From Labrys wisconsinensis (GTDB lineage: Bacteria; Pseudomonadota; Alphaproteobacteria; Rhizobiales; Labraceae), in the NCBI RefSeq assembly GCF_030814995.1, contig NZ_JAUSVX010000012.1, positions 234,616 to 298,615 on the forward strand: a stretch of 64,000 nt of DNA. Reading direction: 5' to 3'. The notes under the pieces were generated by a model. The model was not told where the DNA came from and did no database searches. It worked only from the letters and a program-made list of their open reading frames with translations. Positions within the stretch are counted from its first letter, which is position 1. Each line of letters starts with the position of its first letter. The position numbers and the translations under genes were made by a program. This document shows, in pieces, positions 10,521 to 18,957 of this stretch.

Positions 10521-10745
10521 ATGCTTGCAATTCGGCTGCCTCCGGACATCGAAAGCCGGCTCGATGCGCTCGCCAAGGCAACCGGGCGATCCAAGAGCTT
10601 CTATGCGCGTCAAGCCATTCTCGAGCATCTCGACGACCTGGAGGATATCTATCTCGCCGAACGCGAATTGGAGGATGTCCGCGCCGGCCGCAGCGTTTCG
10701 ACTCCCCTCGAAGAGGTGATGAAGGCGCATGGCCTGGAAGATTGA
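10521..10745 (+). CDS. RelB/DinJ-like ribbon-helix-helix antitoxin
   Basis: 74 residues. The N-terminal strand and two helices (MLAIRLPPDIESRLDALAKA, then GRSKSFYARQAILEHLDDLED) match the ribbon-helix-helix DNA-binding fold of RelB-type antitoxins. The C-terminal third (LAERELEDVRAG..STPLEEVMKAHGL) is the usual flexible toxin-wrapping segment. ATG 10521 follows GGGAGGG at good spacing. The end overlaps the toxin start by 17 bp, which suggests translational coupling. It should neutralise the downstream toxin and repress the operon through the palindrome just upstream. Confidence 0.9.
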   Translation: MLAIRLPPDIESRLDALAKATGRSKSFYARQAILEHLDDLEDIYLAERELEDVRAGRSVSTPLEEVMKAHGLED

Positions 10746-11001
10746 GCTGTCCGGGCTCGCTCAGAAGGCTCTCCGTAACATCGACCCGCAAAATTCTACC
10801 CGGATACTGCGCTTCCTGCGCGATCGTCTCTCCGTTCTGGACGATCCTCGCAGTATGGGAGAAGCCCTGAAGGGTGCCAAGTTGGGGAGTCTCTGGAAAT
10901 ATCGTGTCGGCGACTATCGCATCATCGCCGACATCCAAGATCGGGTCGTGTGTATCGTCGTCGTGCGCATCGGCAACCGACGCGACGTCTACAAACGATA
11001 G
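10729..11001 (+). CDS. RelE/ParE-family toxin
   Basis: 90 residues. The fold pattern is RelE/ParE: WKIELSGLAQKALRNID, a helical hairpin, then GAKLGSLWKYRVGDYRIIADI and the closing strand VVCIVVVRIGNRRDVYKR. The basic C-terminal residues and the R in WKYRVGDYRI are where RelE toxins carry mRNA-cleaving residues. Whether it acts on ribosome-bound mRNA (RelE) or gyrase (ParE) cannot be decided by reading; the RelB-like partner favours RelE. Full length, no frameshift. Confidence 0.9.
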   Translation: MAWKIELSGLAQKALRNIDPQNSTRILRFLRDRLSVLDDPRSMGEALKGAKLGSLWKYRVGDYRIIADIQDRVVCIVVVRIGNRRDVYKR

Positions 11002-11015
11002 GCCGGACGCCGCCG

Positions 11016-11918
11016 CTACTGCACCACCTTGAACTCCACGCGCCGATCGAAGGCGTAGAGGTCGTCCTGGCTGTATTTGGAGCGGTCATCGGCCTCGAAC
11101 GGCTCGTGCTTGCCGTGGCCCTCGGCGTCGATGGCGCAGTCGAGGCCCTTCTGCTTGAGCACCGCAGCCACGGCTTCCGCCCGCGCCCGCGAAAGCTTGT
11201 CGTTGTAGGCATCCGAGCCGCGCTCGTCGGTGTGGCCGATCAGCACGACGGTCTTGGGCCTCTGGCCCTTGAGATAGTTGTAGAGGTCGTCGACCGCCTT
11301 CAGGCCGTCGTCGGTCAGCACCGCCTCGTCGGTGGCGAAGCGGATCGGCACCGGCACGGCGACGGCGGTGAAGTTGCGGAAGGTCGGCACCATCACGCCG
11401 GCGGCCTCGCCGCGGAAGCCCCGGGAGGCGACATAGGTCGGCGCCAGGGACTTGGCCTGGTAGGCGCGCTTGGCGAGATAGTCCTCCACCTCGCGCGGCG
11501 GCGCCTTCGGCACCAGCTTGACGTTGCGGATCTCGTTGATCGCCGCCTCGTAGGCCCCGGCCGCGGCGGCATAATCCTTGGCGTCGTACTTGAGGTCGCC
11601 GAGGGCCATCGACACCTGCCAGGGCCGGGCGATGGCGGCGGCGCCGGCGACATATTCGGGGGAGAAGCTGCCGTCCTCCTTCTGGCCGACGCTGAGGAAG
11701 GCGAGCGCGATCGAGCGCCGCGCCCCCTCGACATAGCTGCCGTCGCAGGACGACTCCTTGGAGATACGGTCGGCCAGGCCCGGCAGGGCGGCGATGTCGC
11801 CCTTGGCGATCGCCGCCTTCACCGCCCCGTCCAGGGCCGTGCAGTCGGCCCGGGCGGGGACCGCCGCCGCGAGGTGAACCCCCGCGGCGGCAAGGACGAT
11901 CAGGAGCGTGCTGCGCAT
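11016..11918 (-). CDS. OmpA-family exported protein
   Basis: 300 residues. A Sec signal peptide (MRSTLLIVLAAAGVHLAAAVPARA) leads into a helical region (about 25-185) with tetratricopeptide-like alpha-hairpins (SMALGDLKYDAKDYAAAAGAYEAAI). The C-terminal OmpA/MotB domain has PIRFATDEAVLTDDG, VVLIGHTDERGSDAYNDKLSRARAEAV and a closing RRVEFKVVQ; the aspartate in HTDERG and arginine in LSRARA are the peptidoglycan-binding pair. The start is ATG 11918, chosen for the signal peptide. Seven bases separate it from the cytochrome/DUF4384 gene upstream, so it is the last gene of a run. Likely periplasmic, tied to the cell wall. Confidence 0.88.
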   Translation of the reverse strand: MRSTLLIVLAAAGVHLAAAVPARADCTALDGAVKAAIAKGDIAALPGLADRISKESSCDGSYVEGARRSIALAFLSVGQKEDGSFSPEYVAGAAAIARPWQVSMALGDLKYDAKDYAAAAGAYEAAINEIRNVKLVPKAPPREVEDYLAKRAYQAKSLAPTYVASRGFRGEAAGVMVPTFRNFTAVAVPVPIRFATDEAVLTDDGLKAVDDLYNYLKGQRPKTVVLIGHTDERGSDAYNDKLSRARAEAVAAVLKQKGLDCAIDAEGHGKHEPFEADDRSKYSQDDLYAFDRRVEFKVVQ

Positions 11919-11925
11919 CACGTCC

Positions 11926-14598
11926 TCACTGAACCTGGATGACGATCGCGGTGGACGCGACGGTCTCCTTGGAGGCTGCCGGCGCCGCGCCGGCATCCTT
12001 GTCGCTGACGACGGCCGCGAGCTTGGCGCTCTGGGCGTCCTTCTTGGCGTCGGCGTCGAGCCCGGCGGCTTCCTTGCGGATGTCGTTGGCCTCCACGACG
12101 ATGGAGCGCGTCACCTGCTTGTCGAAGTTCGGGATCTGGGCGAAGGTCTGCTTCGTCGGGTCGATCCGGAAGCCGAAGGCCTCTCTGGTCGAGCCGTTGA
12201 CGCGGCACACGCCCACCACCCGCTCCTGGCCGATGTCCGGCAGCTTGAACTTGAAGGGCGCGCCCGGCCCGCCCAGCACCACGGTCTGCCCCGCCTTCAC
12301 CGCATTGTCCGACTGGAACTTGTTGGGGAAGATGATGGTGCCGACGCCGTCCTTGGAGACGTTGACGACGAAGAGGCTGCAGTCGCGGCTGGCGACGGCG
12401 GTGAACACGGCCGACTGGTATTGCTTGTAGACCGTGTTGTCCGCGGTCAGGCGCAGCTCGAAGGTGCCCCCGGGCGAGGGCGGCGTCACCACCGGCGCGA
12501 CCTGCGCGCCACCGGCCAGGTTCGAGACGTCGAGCACGCGGCCCTCGGTGGAGCTCTCCACGAACTTGATGAACAGCGTCTCGAACTGGTCGCGCGGCAC
12601 GATGCCCTGCTCCAGGCGATGCATCAGGGCGATGGCTTCGGGGCCACCCTGGATGAAGGCGTCCTTGAACCTGTCGGGGGCATAGCCGTACTCGGCGGCG
12701 GCCCGGCGCAGCGACAGGTCGCCCTCGTAGCGCGTGAACAGGGCATTGGTCATCTCGACGCCGTTGAGCTTCAGCGCCGGATCGAGGCCGGCCCGCTTCA
12801 TCGCCGAGGTGAAGCGCTGGAAGTCGTCCTCGATGAGGGCGTCCATCTTGTCGTTCTCGGGATAGAGCGCCGCCACCGTCTCGCGGACGTCCTTGGAGAA
12901 GGAGTGGTCGGCGAGGATCGCCCGGCGCACCTCGTCCTTGGCCTTGCGCATGCCCTGGTCGTGGCAACCCATGCAGGAAATGCCGTTGGTGACCGAGAAG
13001 TCGCGGCGCGAGGGATCGCGGACGATCTGCACCGGCCCCTTGTCGAGACGGGTGCCGTCGGACTTGTTGAGGTAATAGGCCTGGAAGCCGTTGGGCAGGG
13101 AGAAGATGCTCTCGCCGCCGTCATGGTGGAAGCCGCCGGTGATGCCGTCCTGCTCGGGGCCGAGCGGATGCAGGAACAGGCTCTGCTTGTCCTTCGAGCC
13201 GCCGAAGTCGTAGGAGGTCCAGAAATAGCCGGTCGAGATCGGATGGCGCTCGATCAGGCGGTTGTTCTGCGACACGCCGGACTTCTGGAAGCCGGCGCGC
13301 TGGGCCACGAAGTTCTTGATGTCCGCATCCATGTCGACGGCGAGCTTCTGGGTCAGGCCCGGGAAGTTGTCCGGGAGCTGCAGCAGCTTGTCGTAGAGCG
13401 GGGGCTGCGACGCCGTGAAGGTGAACCAGTCGGCGCGGACATAGGGCAGCACCGTGTTGGTCTGCTGGGCGGCGAAGTCGAACATCTTGGCGTCGGGCTT
13501 CACGGCGAAGGGATAGTTCGCCAGCACCGTGTTCCAGTCCGCCTCCTCCCAGCCGAGATCCTCGAGGTTGAAGGCGACGATGGTCTTGGCCTCGTCGATG
13601 GTCTCGAGGCGGACCACGTCGGGCCGGCGCGAGAACGAGTTCAGCAGCTTGACCACGCCCTGGCGATAGACGTTCATCGCCTCGTCGGTGTCGCAGGAAT
13701 TGTAGATGTTGGTGAGGGTGAGGTAGCGCCGGCCCTTGATGCGATGGTCGGGCAGGTGCTGCAGGTCGGCGGCGATGGCGTCGACCACGTCTTCGTCCGT
13801 CATGAACTTGCGGCTGGCGCAGGCCGCCGCCTCCTGGTCGCCGGTCGACTTGATCCAGGCGCGCAGCGCCTCGATGTCCGCGGCGGTGATCTCCGGCCGG
13901 GAGGTGTCGAACTCGTAATAGACGTCGTACGGCATCTCCTTGTTGATGATCTGCTGGAACAGCTTGGACCCTTCGGGATTGCCGGCCTGGATGAAGTGCG
14001 GATTGGCGGCGAGCTCGTCGAGCTTGAGGATGTCGCCGAAATTCTTTGCCGGCTTCTCACGCGCGGTCAGCATGCCCGCCTCGTGGCAGCGCGAGCAGTG
14101 CTTCTCGAGCACGTCGAAAGCCGCCTTGGCGATCGGATCCGTCGGCACCCTCAGGTCCGGCGGGAAGGCCGGGAAACCACCGGCGGCGGCCGGCGCGGGA
14201 GCCGGCGGCGGGGGCGGGGGCGGGGGCGGCGCCGGCTCGGCCGCGATCGGCTGGGGCGCAGGCGCCGGCGGAGGCGGCGGCTCCGGCTCAGCGGCGGGCT
14301 GAGGCGCGAGCGCGGGAGCCGGAGGCGGCGCTTCGGCGGCGGCCGGCGGTGGCGGCGGAGGTGGAGGCGGAGCCTCGGCGGCGGCCGGACCCGGCGGCGG
14401 TGCCGGCTCCTCGGGCTGCGCGGCATCCGCCGGCGCCGGCGCGCCCGGCGGCTCGGCGGCCGGACCGACCGGCACCAGCGTCGCCGGCGGCTTGGCATCG
14501 GCGGCGAAGGCGGGAAGTGACAGCCCCGGCAGCACGCTCGCGGAGAGCGACGCCGCGACCAGCAGGCCCGCTATGCGGAATTGGTTGCGATACTTCAT
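11926..14598 (-). CDS. Exported protein with two heme c motifs and C-terminal DUF4384
   Basis: 890 residues. A signal peptide (about 1-33, ending AFA) is followed by a Pro/Ala/Glu-rich linker to about residue 155. The first heme c motif CSRCH is at 168-172, inside a planctomycete-type cytochrome domain; the second, CMGCH, is at 542-546. Residues about 740-830 match DUF4384, a domain also present in the neighbouring caspase-like proteins. Just after it, TRSIVVEAND (R831) repeats a motif seen twice in the pseudo-caspase. ATG 14598 precedes a clean signal peptide. Function unknown; periplasmic electron transfer or heme-based sensing is plausible. The fusion of heme domains to DUF4384 is unusual. 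Confidence 0.85.
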   Translation of the reverse strand: MKYRNQFRIAGLLVAASLSASVLPGLSLPAFAADAKPPATLVPVGPAAEPPGAPAPADAAQPEEPAPPPGPAAAEAPPPPPPPPPAAAEAPPPAPALAPQPAAEPEPPPPPAPAPQPIAAEPAPPPPPPPPPAPAPAAAGGFPAFPPDLRVPTDPIAKAAFDVLEKHCSRCHEAGMLTAREKPAKNFGDILKLDELAANPHFIQAGNPEGSKLFQQIINKEMPYDVYYEFDTSRPEITAADIEALRAWIKSTGDQEAAACASRKFMTDEDVVDAIAADLQHLPDHRIKGRRYLTLTNIYNSCDTDEAMNVYRQGVVKLLNSFSRRPDVVRLETIDEAKTIVAFNLEDLGWEEADWNTVLANYPFAVKPDAKMFDFAAQQTNTVLPYVRADWFTFTASQPPLYDKLLQLPDNFPGLTQKLAVDMDADIKNFVAQRAGFQKSGVSQNNRLIERHPISTGYFWTSYDFGGSKDKQSLFLHPLGPEQDGITGGFHHDGGESIFSLPNGFQAYYLNKSDGTRLDKGPVQIVRDPSRRDFSVTNGISCMGCHDQGMRKAKDEVRRAILADHSFSKDVRETVAALYPENDKMDALIEDDFQRFTSAMKRAGLDPALKLNGVEMTNALFTRYEGDLSLRRAAAEYGYAPDRFKDAFIQGGPEAIALMHRLEQGIVPRDQFETLFIKFVESSTEGRVLDVSNLAGGAQVAPVVTPPSPGGTFELRLTADNTVYKQYQSAVFTAVASRDCSLFVVNVSKDGVGTIIFPNKFQSDNAVKAGQTVVLGGPGAPFKFKLPDIGQERVVGVCRVNGSTREAFGFRIDPTKQTFAQIPNFDKQVTRSIVVEANDIRKEAAGLDADAKKDAQSAKLAAVVSDKDAGAAPAASKETVASTAIVIQVQ

Positions 14599-14626
14599 GG
14601 CGTTCTCCTGGCGATCTTTCTTCGCC

Positions 14627-16243
14627 TCAAGGAATGATCTCGTAGGGAAGCGTCGCGAGCGAGCGTCCCACCGGCTTGGTATTCTCCTGGACCGTCTCGG
14701 CACCCGCCGGTGTGGCGAGGCTCTGGGCAAGCTCCGGGAGAAGACTCGCGTTGACCTCGTCCTGCGGGATCACCTGGATCTGGCGCGTGACGAATTTCCG
14801 CGACAGCTTCAGAGGATCGACCGCAACCAGGGCCAGCACAGTGCCTTTGGTCACAGAGGTCGCATCGAAGCGCATGCCGTAGGAGGGGTCGGGCACGGTG
14901 ACGGCATGGCCGGCGAGAATCCGGCCGTCCTTGGCACGCTTGTCCGAGATGGCGTTGGGGAAGAGCTGCACCACCTCGCCCTCGTCCGAAACCGACAGCA
15001 GGACCAGGAAGCCGTCATGGCCTGAGGTGACGCGGAAGCGGATGTCCTGCGTGCCGAGCCTGACCGGCGAGCGCGGGATCTGCTCGAGCCTGACGTCGTC
15101 CGACGGCCTCGCGCCGAGAATGTCCATCACCTTCTGCGGCGTGATCTTGCCGGTGTTGAGGGCGTCTCCCGCCTGCAGATCCGGCGGGGCCGTGCCGGTG
15201 ACGGGGTTCCTGGCCGCGACCTTCAGCGCCGCCCCCTCCCCCGCCAGGCCGGGCGTCAGGCCCATCTCGCAGCGGCCGGCATGCCGGCCGCAATAGTCCG
15301 CCGAGCGCTCGCGCACGTAGTCGAGCAGCTCCTGGTTGGAGATCACGCCGTCGTGGTTCAAGTCGGCGAGACCCTTTTCGATGCCGTCGGCAAAGGCGGC
15401 GGTGAAAACGCCATGATAGTCCGGACCGGCGTCCTCGTCGATGAGGGCGAGCTGGGTCGGCGAGACCGCGGACCAGGTGACGAGGTCGATGCCGGCGGGC
15501 GGCGGCGGCGGATCGGCGGCCGCCTGCTTCTCCTCGGCCACGGCGGCCTCGACCACGATGGAGCGCGTCGTCCCCTCGATCTGCGGCGAGCGGGCGGCGG
15601 GATTGCCGCCCCCCGAGGCTGCCTCGACGGTGATGGCGCGCGTCACGGTGCCGGACTGGGAGGAATCGATCACGGCCGTCACGTGCCGGCCGGCCAGCGC
15701 GGCGAAGGCCGCATCCATCTCGTCGGCCGTGAGCATGCCGCCGAAGCTGAGATCCGTGCCGCTGCCCTTGGGAACGACGTCGAAAGGCAGCAGGGCCTGC
15801 CGCGCCTTGCCGTCCTGCCGGGAAAAATAGCCCTGGCCGGCATAGTAGAAGAACACCCGCTCGCCGGGCTTGGCGCCGCCGAGCCAAGTGCGCAGGCCGT
15901 CCAGCACCGCCGCCTTGGTGGCCGCGCCGTCGCGCAGCACCTTGATGTCGCCGCCCCCGTAGCCCAGCGCGCCGGTGAGCATGCCCTGGATGCGCGCCGC
16001 GTCGGCGGCGGAGGCGCCGGCGAGGCGGAAGCTCAGCCGCGCGTCCTGGTAGGTGTCGAGCGCGACGACCAGCGCGCGGTCGGCGCGGGCCGGCGAAGCC
16101 AGGCCGAGCAGGCCGAGGCCGGCGGCCAGACACAGGCTCGCGGCGCGGACCAGGCGCCCGACCGGCGCGGCGCCGCGGCGCGTCCCGGGAGCTGCGAGCC
16201 CGCCCTCGCGGCGGCGGCCGATCCGGCCCGGGCGCGTGTTCAT
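14627..16243 (-). CDS. Catalytically dead caspase-fold protein with DUF4384
   Basis: 538 residues. A basic N-terminus plus hydrophobic stretch (about 31-55, ending ARA) is a signal peptide or anchor. Residues about 56-200 follow the peptidase C14 fold. The catalytic histidine motif (YAGHG in the neighbour) reads YYAGQG with Q137, and the cysteine loop (DACHSG) reads DSSQSG with S195, so both catalytic residues are lost. The motif TRAITVEAA (R202) follows at once and TRSIVVEAA (R227) recurs 25 residues later. A complete EF-hand loop DLNHDGVISNQE spans 294-305; DUF4384-like sequence spans about 385-480. It starts 1 bp after the active caspase stop, with GGAGGA upstream. Likely a pseudoenzyme partner or regulator. 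Confidence 0.85.
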   Translation of the reverse strand: MNTRPGRIGRRREGGLAAPGTRRGAAPVGRLVRAASLCLAAGLGLLGLASPARADRALVVALDTYQDARLSFRLAGASAADAARIQGMLTGALGYGGGDIKVLRDGAATKAAVLDGLRTWLGGAKPGERVFFYYAGQGYFSRQDGKARQALLPFDVVPKGSGTDLSFGGMLTADEMDAAFAALAGRHVTAVIDSSQSGTVTRAITVEAASGGGNPAARSPQIEGTTRSIVVEAAVAEEKQAAADPPPPPAGIDLVTWSAVSPTQLALIDEDAGPDYHGVFTAAFADGIEKGLADLNHDGVISNQELLDYVRERSADYCGRHAGRCEMGLTPGLAGEGAALKVAARNPVTGTAPPDLQAGDALNTGKITPQKVMDILGARPSDDVRLEQIPRSPVRLGTQDIRFRVTSGHDGFLVLLSVSDEGEVVQLFPNAISDKRAKDGRILAGHAVTVPDPSYGMRFDATSVTKGTVLALVAVDPLKLSRKFVTRQIQVIPQDEVNASLLPELAQSLATPAGAETVQENTKPVGRSLATLPYEIIP

Positions 16244-16244
16244 G

Positions 16245-17846
16245 CTATCCTCCGCCGCTGGTGAAGACGTCGGCGATGCCGACCGAGACGGCCTGGCCCG
16301 AAAGGGCGTTCTTCAGCACGTCCGGCAGGTCGGCGGCCGCCTGCGGGCTGGTCAGCCCCTTCAGTGCGGCGTGCAACTCGTCCAGCGGCTGGTCCGACAG
16401 GATGGCGATCAGATGCTCTGAGCCGAAGGGCGGGTCCCTGACCTGCAGCGGCAGCGCGAAGCTGCGCCCCCGCCAGTCCTGGTCGTGCTCGGCCTTGGAG
16501 ACGGGGTAGAGGAACTCGACCTTGCCGTTCGGCGGCAGGTTGAACAGCGTCATGTAGGGGTGCGGCGACTGGCCCAGGGCCACAGCGAGCTTCTCGCCGC
16601 GCCGATAGGTTCGCGGCCCGCTGGCGACCTCGAAGGGCAGCGCGCTCGTGGTGGCGGCCTTGAGCATGGCGATGGCCCGCCACTTGGCGACGATGCCGGG
16701 CAGGCCGTCCGGAGCGACGTTCTCGGCGACGATGCCGGCGACGCGCTTTTCCACCGTGCGGGCCGCGAGGTCGTAGACCAGGTCGGCGGCGCCCTCGTCG
16801 GCGACCACGGCCGCGCCCTGGACCTGCGCCGGGCCCTGGCCGCCGCGATAGGCGAGCAGGAGCGGCAGATCGCCGGCCGCCACGACGACCGGCGGCGCGT
16901 CGGGCTGCTTGGCGACCGGCTGCACCGGCTGGGGCGGAGCGGCGCGGGTGTCGAACACGGACCGTGCCCGGCTCACCGGCGGGAAGGACTGCGGCACCTG
17001 CTGGCTGTCGGTCTTCTGCTGCACGGTGGCGCGGATGAAGGCGACCAGCTCCTTCTCGGTGGTGACGCCGTCATGGTCGGCGTCGGCAGCCCCCTCCAAC
17101 GCCCGGGCGAAGGCGTAGGACAGGGCCCCGCGCGGCTGGCCGTCGATCTGCACCTCCGGCACCAGGCGCTCGTCGGAGACGCCGGCCAGGAAGGTGACGT
17201 CGTCGTTGGGCGCGATCCGCTCGGAGACCTCGGGCGCGGGCGGGGCGAACTTGAGCAGTTCCGTGCGATCGATCTTCAACTTCGGCGCGGCCCGATAGGT
17301 CAGGCCGAGCGAGACGGAGCGGTACATGGTGCCGGAATGGCAGGCATCGGCGACGAAGACGACGTGCACCTTCCTGGCCGCCGCCTGCTGCAGCCATTCC
17401 GCCACCTCGTTGTCGACGATGCGCTCGGCCAGGCCCGGGCCGTCGAGCCCGTAGTTGGCGAGCGGGAAATTCTCGTCGAGCCCGTCCGGCTCCTCCGGGT
17501 CGCCGGGCCGCGCCGGCTCCTGCGAGCCGTGGCCGGCATAGGTGAAGATCAGGGTGTCGCCGGCCTTGGCCTCGCCGAGCAGGCTTTCCCAGGCCGCGAC
17601 CACGGCCTGCTTGGTCACCTGCTTGTCGGTGAGCAGGATGGTCCGCTCGGTGCCGAGCCTGGCGAGGGCGCCGGCGATGTCCCTGGCATCGTTCACGGCG
17701 CCGTGCAGCGCCGGAATCGGCGCGTCATAGGCATCGATGCCGACGACCAAGGCATAGCGGGCGGCGAGCGCCGGGACCGGCGCGGCGAGACAGAGGGCGA
17801 GGGCCGCAGCGCCGGCCAAGCGCTCCCCGATGGACAGTCGCCTCAC
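16245..17846 (-). CDS. Caspase-family (C14) protease with EF-hand loop and DUF4384
   Basis: 533 residues. A signal peptide (about 1-28, ending ALAA) precedes the C14 domain: RYALVVGIDAYDA, LHGAVNDARDIAGAL, then the catalytic dyad in TYAGHGSQ (H106) and VADACHSGT (C169). These fit bacterial metacaspase/orthocaspase enzymes, which cut after Arg or Lys. DADHDGVTTEKE (255-266) is a full EF-hand loop, in line with Ca2+ dependence known for metacaspases. A DUF4384-like region spans about 400-490. GTG 17846 is preferred because GGGAGAGGG precedes it; GTG 17888 is an in-frame alternative. Expected in the periplasm. Substrates unknown, though the neighbours carry candidate Arg sites. Confidence 0.88.
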   Translation of the reverse strand: MRRLSIGERLAGAAALALCLAAPVPALAARYALVVGIDAYDAPIPALHGAVNDARDIAGALARLGTERTILLTDKQVTKQAVVAAWESLLGEAKAGDTLIFTYAGHGSQEPARPGDPEEPDGLDENFPLANYGLDGPGLAERIVDNEVAEWLQQAAARKVHVVFVADACHSGTMYRSVSLGLTYRAAPKLKIDRTELLKFAPPAPEVSERIAPNDDVTFLAGVSDERLVPEVQIDGQPRGALSYAFARALEGAADADHDGVTTEKELVAFIRATVQQKTDSQQVPQSFPPVSRARSVFDTRAAPPQPVQPVAKQPDAPPVVVAAGDLPLLLAYRGGQGPAQVQGAAVVADEGAADLVYDLAARTVEKRVAGIVAENVAPDGLPGIVAKWRAIAMLKAATTSALPFEVASGPRTYRRGEKLAVALGQSPHPYMTLFNLPPNGKVEFLYPVSKAEHDQDWRGRSFALPLQVRDPPFGSEHLIAILSDQPLDELHAALKGLTSPQAAADLPDVLKNALSGQAVSVGIADVFTSGGG

Positions 17847-17924
17847 TCGCGTCCCTCTCCCATCCGGTGATCCGCTCGCTGTCCTCACGTTCGAATCTCC
17901 GTATGGCGGTGTCAGCCGGCGCGG

Positions 17925-18845
17925 CTATTTGGCCTTCGGTGCCTTGCCGGGTCGCGGCGGCAGAGACGCGATATAGGTTGCGATCGCCAGGCGGTCGTCG
18001 TCGGAGAGCCGGCTGGTGTTCTCGATCACCTCCCGCATGCTGCCGCCGGCCGAATCGAAGTCCGGCGTCAGGCCGGTCTTCAGGAACTCGGCGATGTCGG
18101 CCGCCTTCCAGTTGGCCAGGCCGTCGGCATGCGGAGTGATGTTGGGCACCCAGCCCTTGCCTTCGGGATCAGGCCCGCCGGCAAAGCGCTCGTCCCCCTT
18201 GATACCGCCAAGTGGGTTCCTCGGGCTGTGACATTCGGCACAGTGCCCCGGCCCTTCGACGAGATAGGCGCCGCGGTTCCAGACGGCGTCCTTGCTCGTG
18301 TCGGGCACGAAAGGCCGCTGGTCGAGGAACAGGAGCTTCCAGCCGCCGAGCAGGCGGCGGATGCTGAAGGGGAAGGGTATGTCGTGCGGCCTGGACGGCG
18401 TCGCCACCGCCGGCAGCGTCTTGATGTAGGCGTAGAGGTCGCGCACGTCCTCCAGCTTCATGCGCTGGTAGGAGGTGTAGGGCAGCGCGGGATAGAGATG
18501 CTCGCCCGCCCGCCCGACGCCGCGCTGGAGAGCATTGACGAAGTCGAGCTCGCTCCAGGCGCCGATGCCGTTCTGCGGATCGGAGGAGATGTTCGGGGCG
18601 TAGAAGGTGCCGAACGGCGAGCCGAGCGCCAGCCCGCCGCCGAGCTGGGTGCGGTCCTTCTGGCCGGGCGTCTGGTGGCAGGCGGCGCAGCCGCCGATGG
18701 TGAAGATGGTCGCGCCATTGGCGAGATCGGGCTTGTAGTCCGCCGTCAGGGCCGAGGCGGGAATGGTGGACGGGATCGTCACCACGTAGAACACGCCCAG
18801 GCCGATCACCGCGAGCACCAGGAGGGCGCCGACGATCTTTCTCAT
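17925..18845 (-). CDS. Membrane-anchored diheme cytochrome c
   Basis: 306 residues. One N-terminal membrane helix (about 4-23) anchors two cytochrome c domains facing the periplasm. Heme motifs are GGCAACHQ (C53, C56, H57) and GHCAECHS (C202, C205, H206). Likely axial methionines occur in YQRMKLEDVRDLYAY and near SMREVIEN. The layout resembles the cytochrome subunits that accept electrons from periplasmic dehydrogenases. No dehydrogenase lies beside it; it is 78 bp upstream of the caspase gene on the same strand. Role in this cluster unknown; electron transfer inferred from family. Confidence 0.9.
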   Translation of the reverse strand: MRKIVGALLVLAVIGLGVFYVVTIPSTIPASALTADYKPDLANGATIFTIGGCAACHQTPGQKDRTQLGGGLALGSPFGTFYAPNISSDPQNGIGAWSELDFVNALQRGVGRAGEHLYPALPYTSYQRMKLEDVRDLYAYIKTLPAVATPSRPHDIPFPFSIRRLLGGWKLLFLDQRPFVPDTSKDAVWNRGAYLVEGPGHCAECHSPRNPLGGIKGDERFAGGPDPEGKGWVPNITPHADGLANWKAADIAEFLKTGLTPDFDSAGGSMREVIENTSRLSDDDRLAIATYIASLPPRPGKAPKAK

Positions 18846-18900
18846 GCTTCGAGCTCCCCGGACCGGACGTGTTGGGGAGCGGCCGTCCCGCGCCCGCCTG

Positions 18901-18940
18901 AAAACGGCGAACGCGCCGGACGAAGGCCCCGGCGCGTTCG
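18901..18940 (-). terminator. Rho-independent-type terminator after cytochrome c'
   Basis: A perfect 12-bp stem (CGAACGCGCCGG at 18908-18919 with 18929-18940, 9-nt loop) is followed on the minus strand by CCGTTTTC. It lies between the cytochrome c' stop and the diheme cytochrome start, so it would end or attenuate the cytochrome c' transcript before the caspase genes. Seen directly; termination inferred. Confidence 0.65.
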
Positions 18941-18957
18941 GATACCCGGAGGGCGGC

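Noticed and set aside
11908..14520. Long open frame antisense to the heme/DUF4384 gene
   Set aside because: Low-complexity Gly/Arg/His composition without any domain; a by-product of the high G+C content opposite a gene with clear heme motifs.
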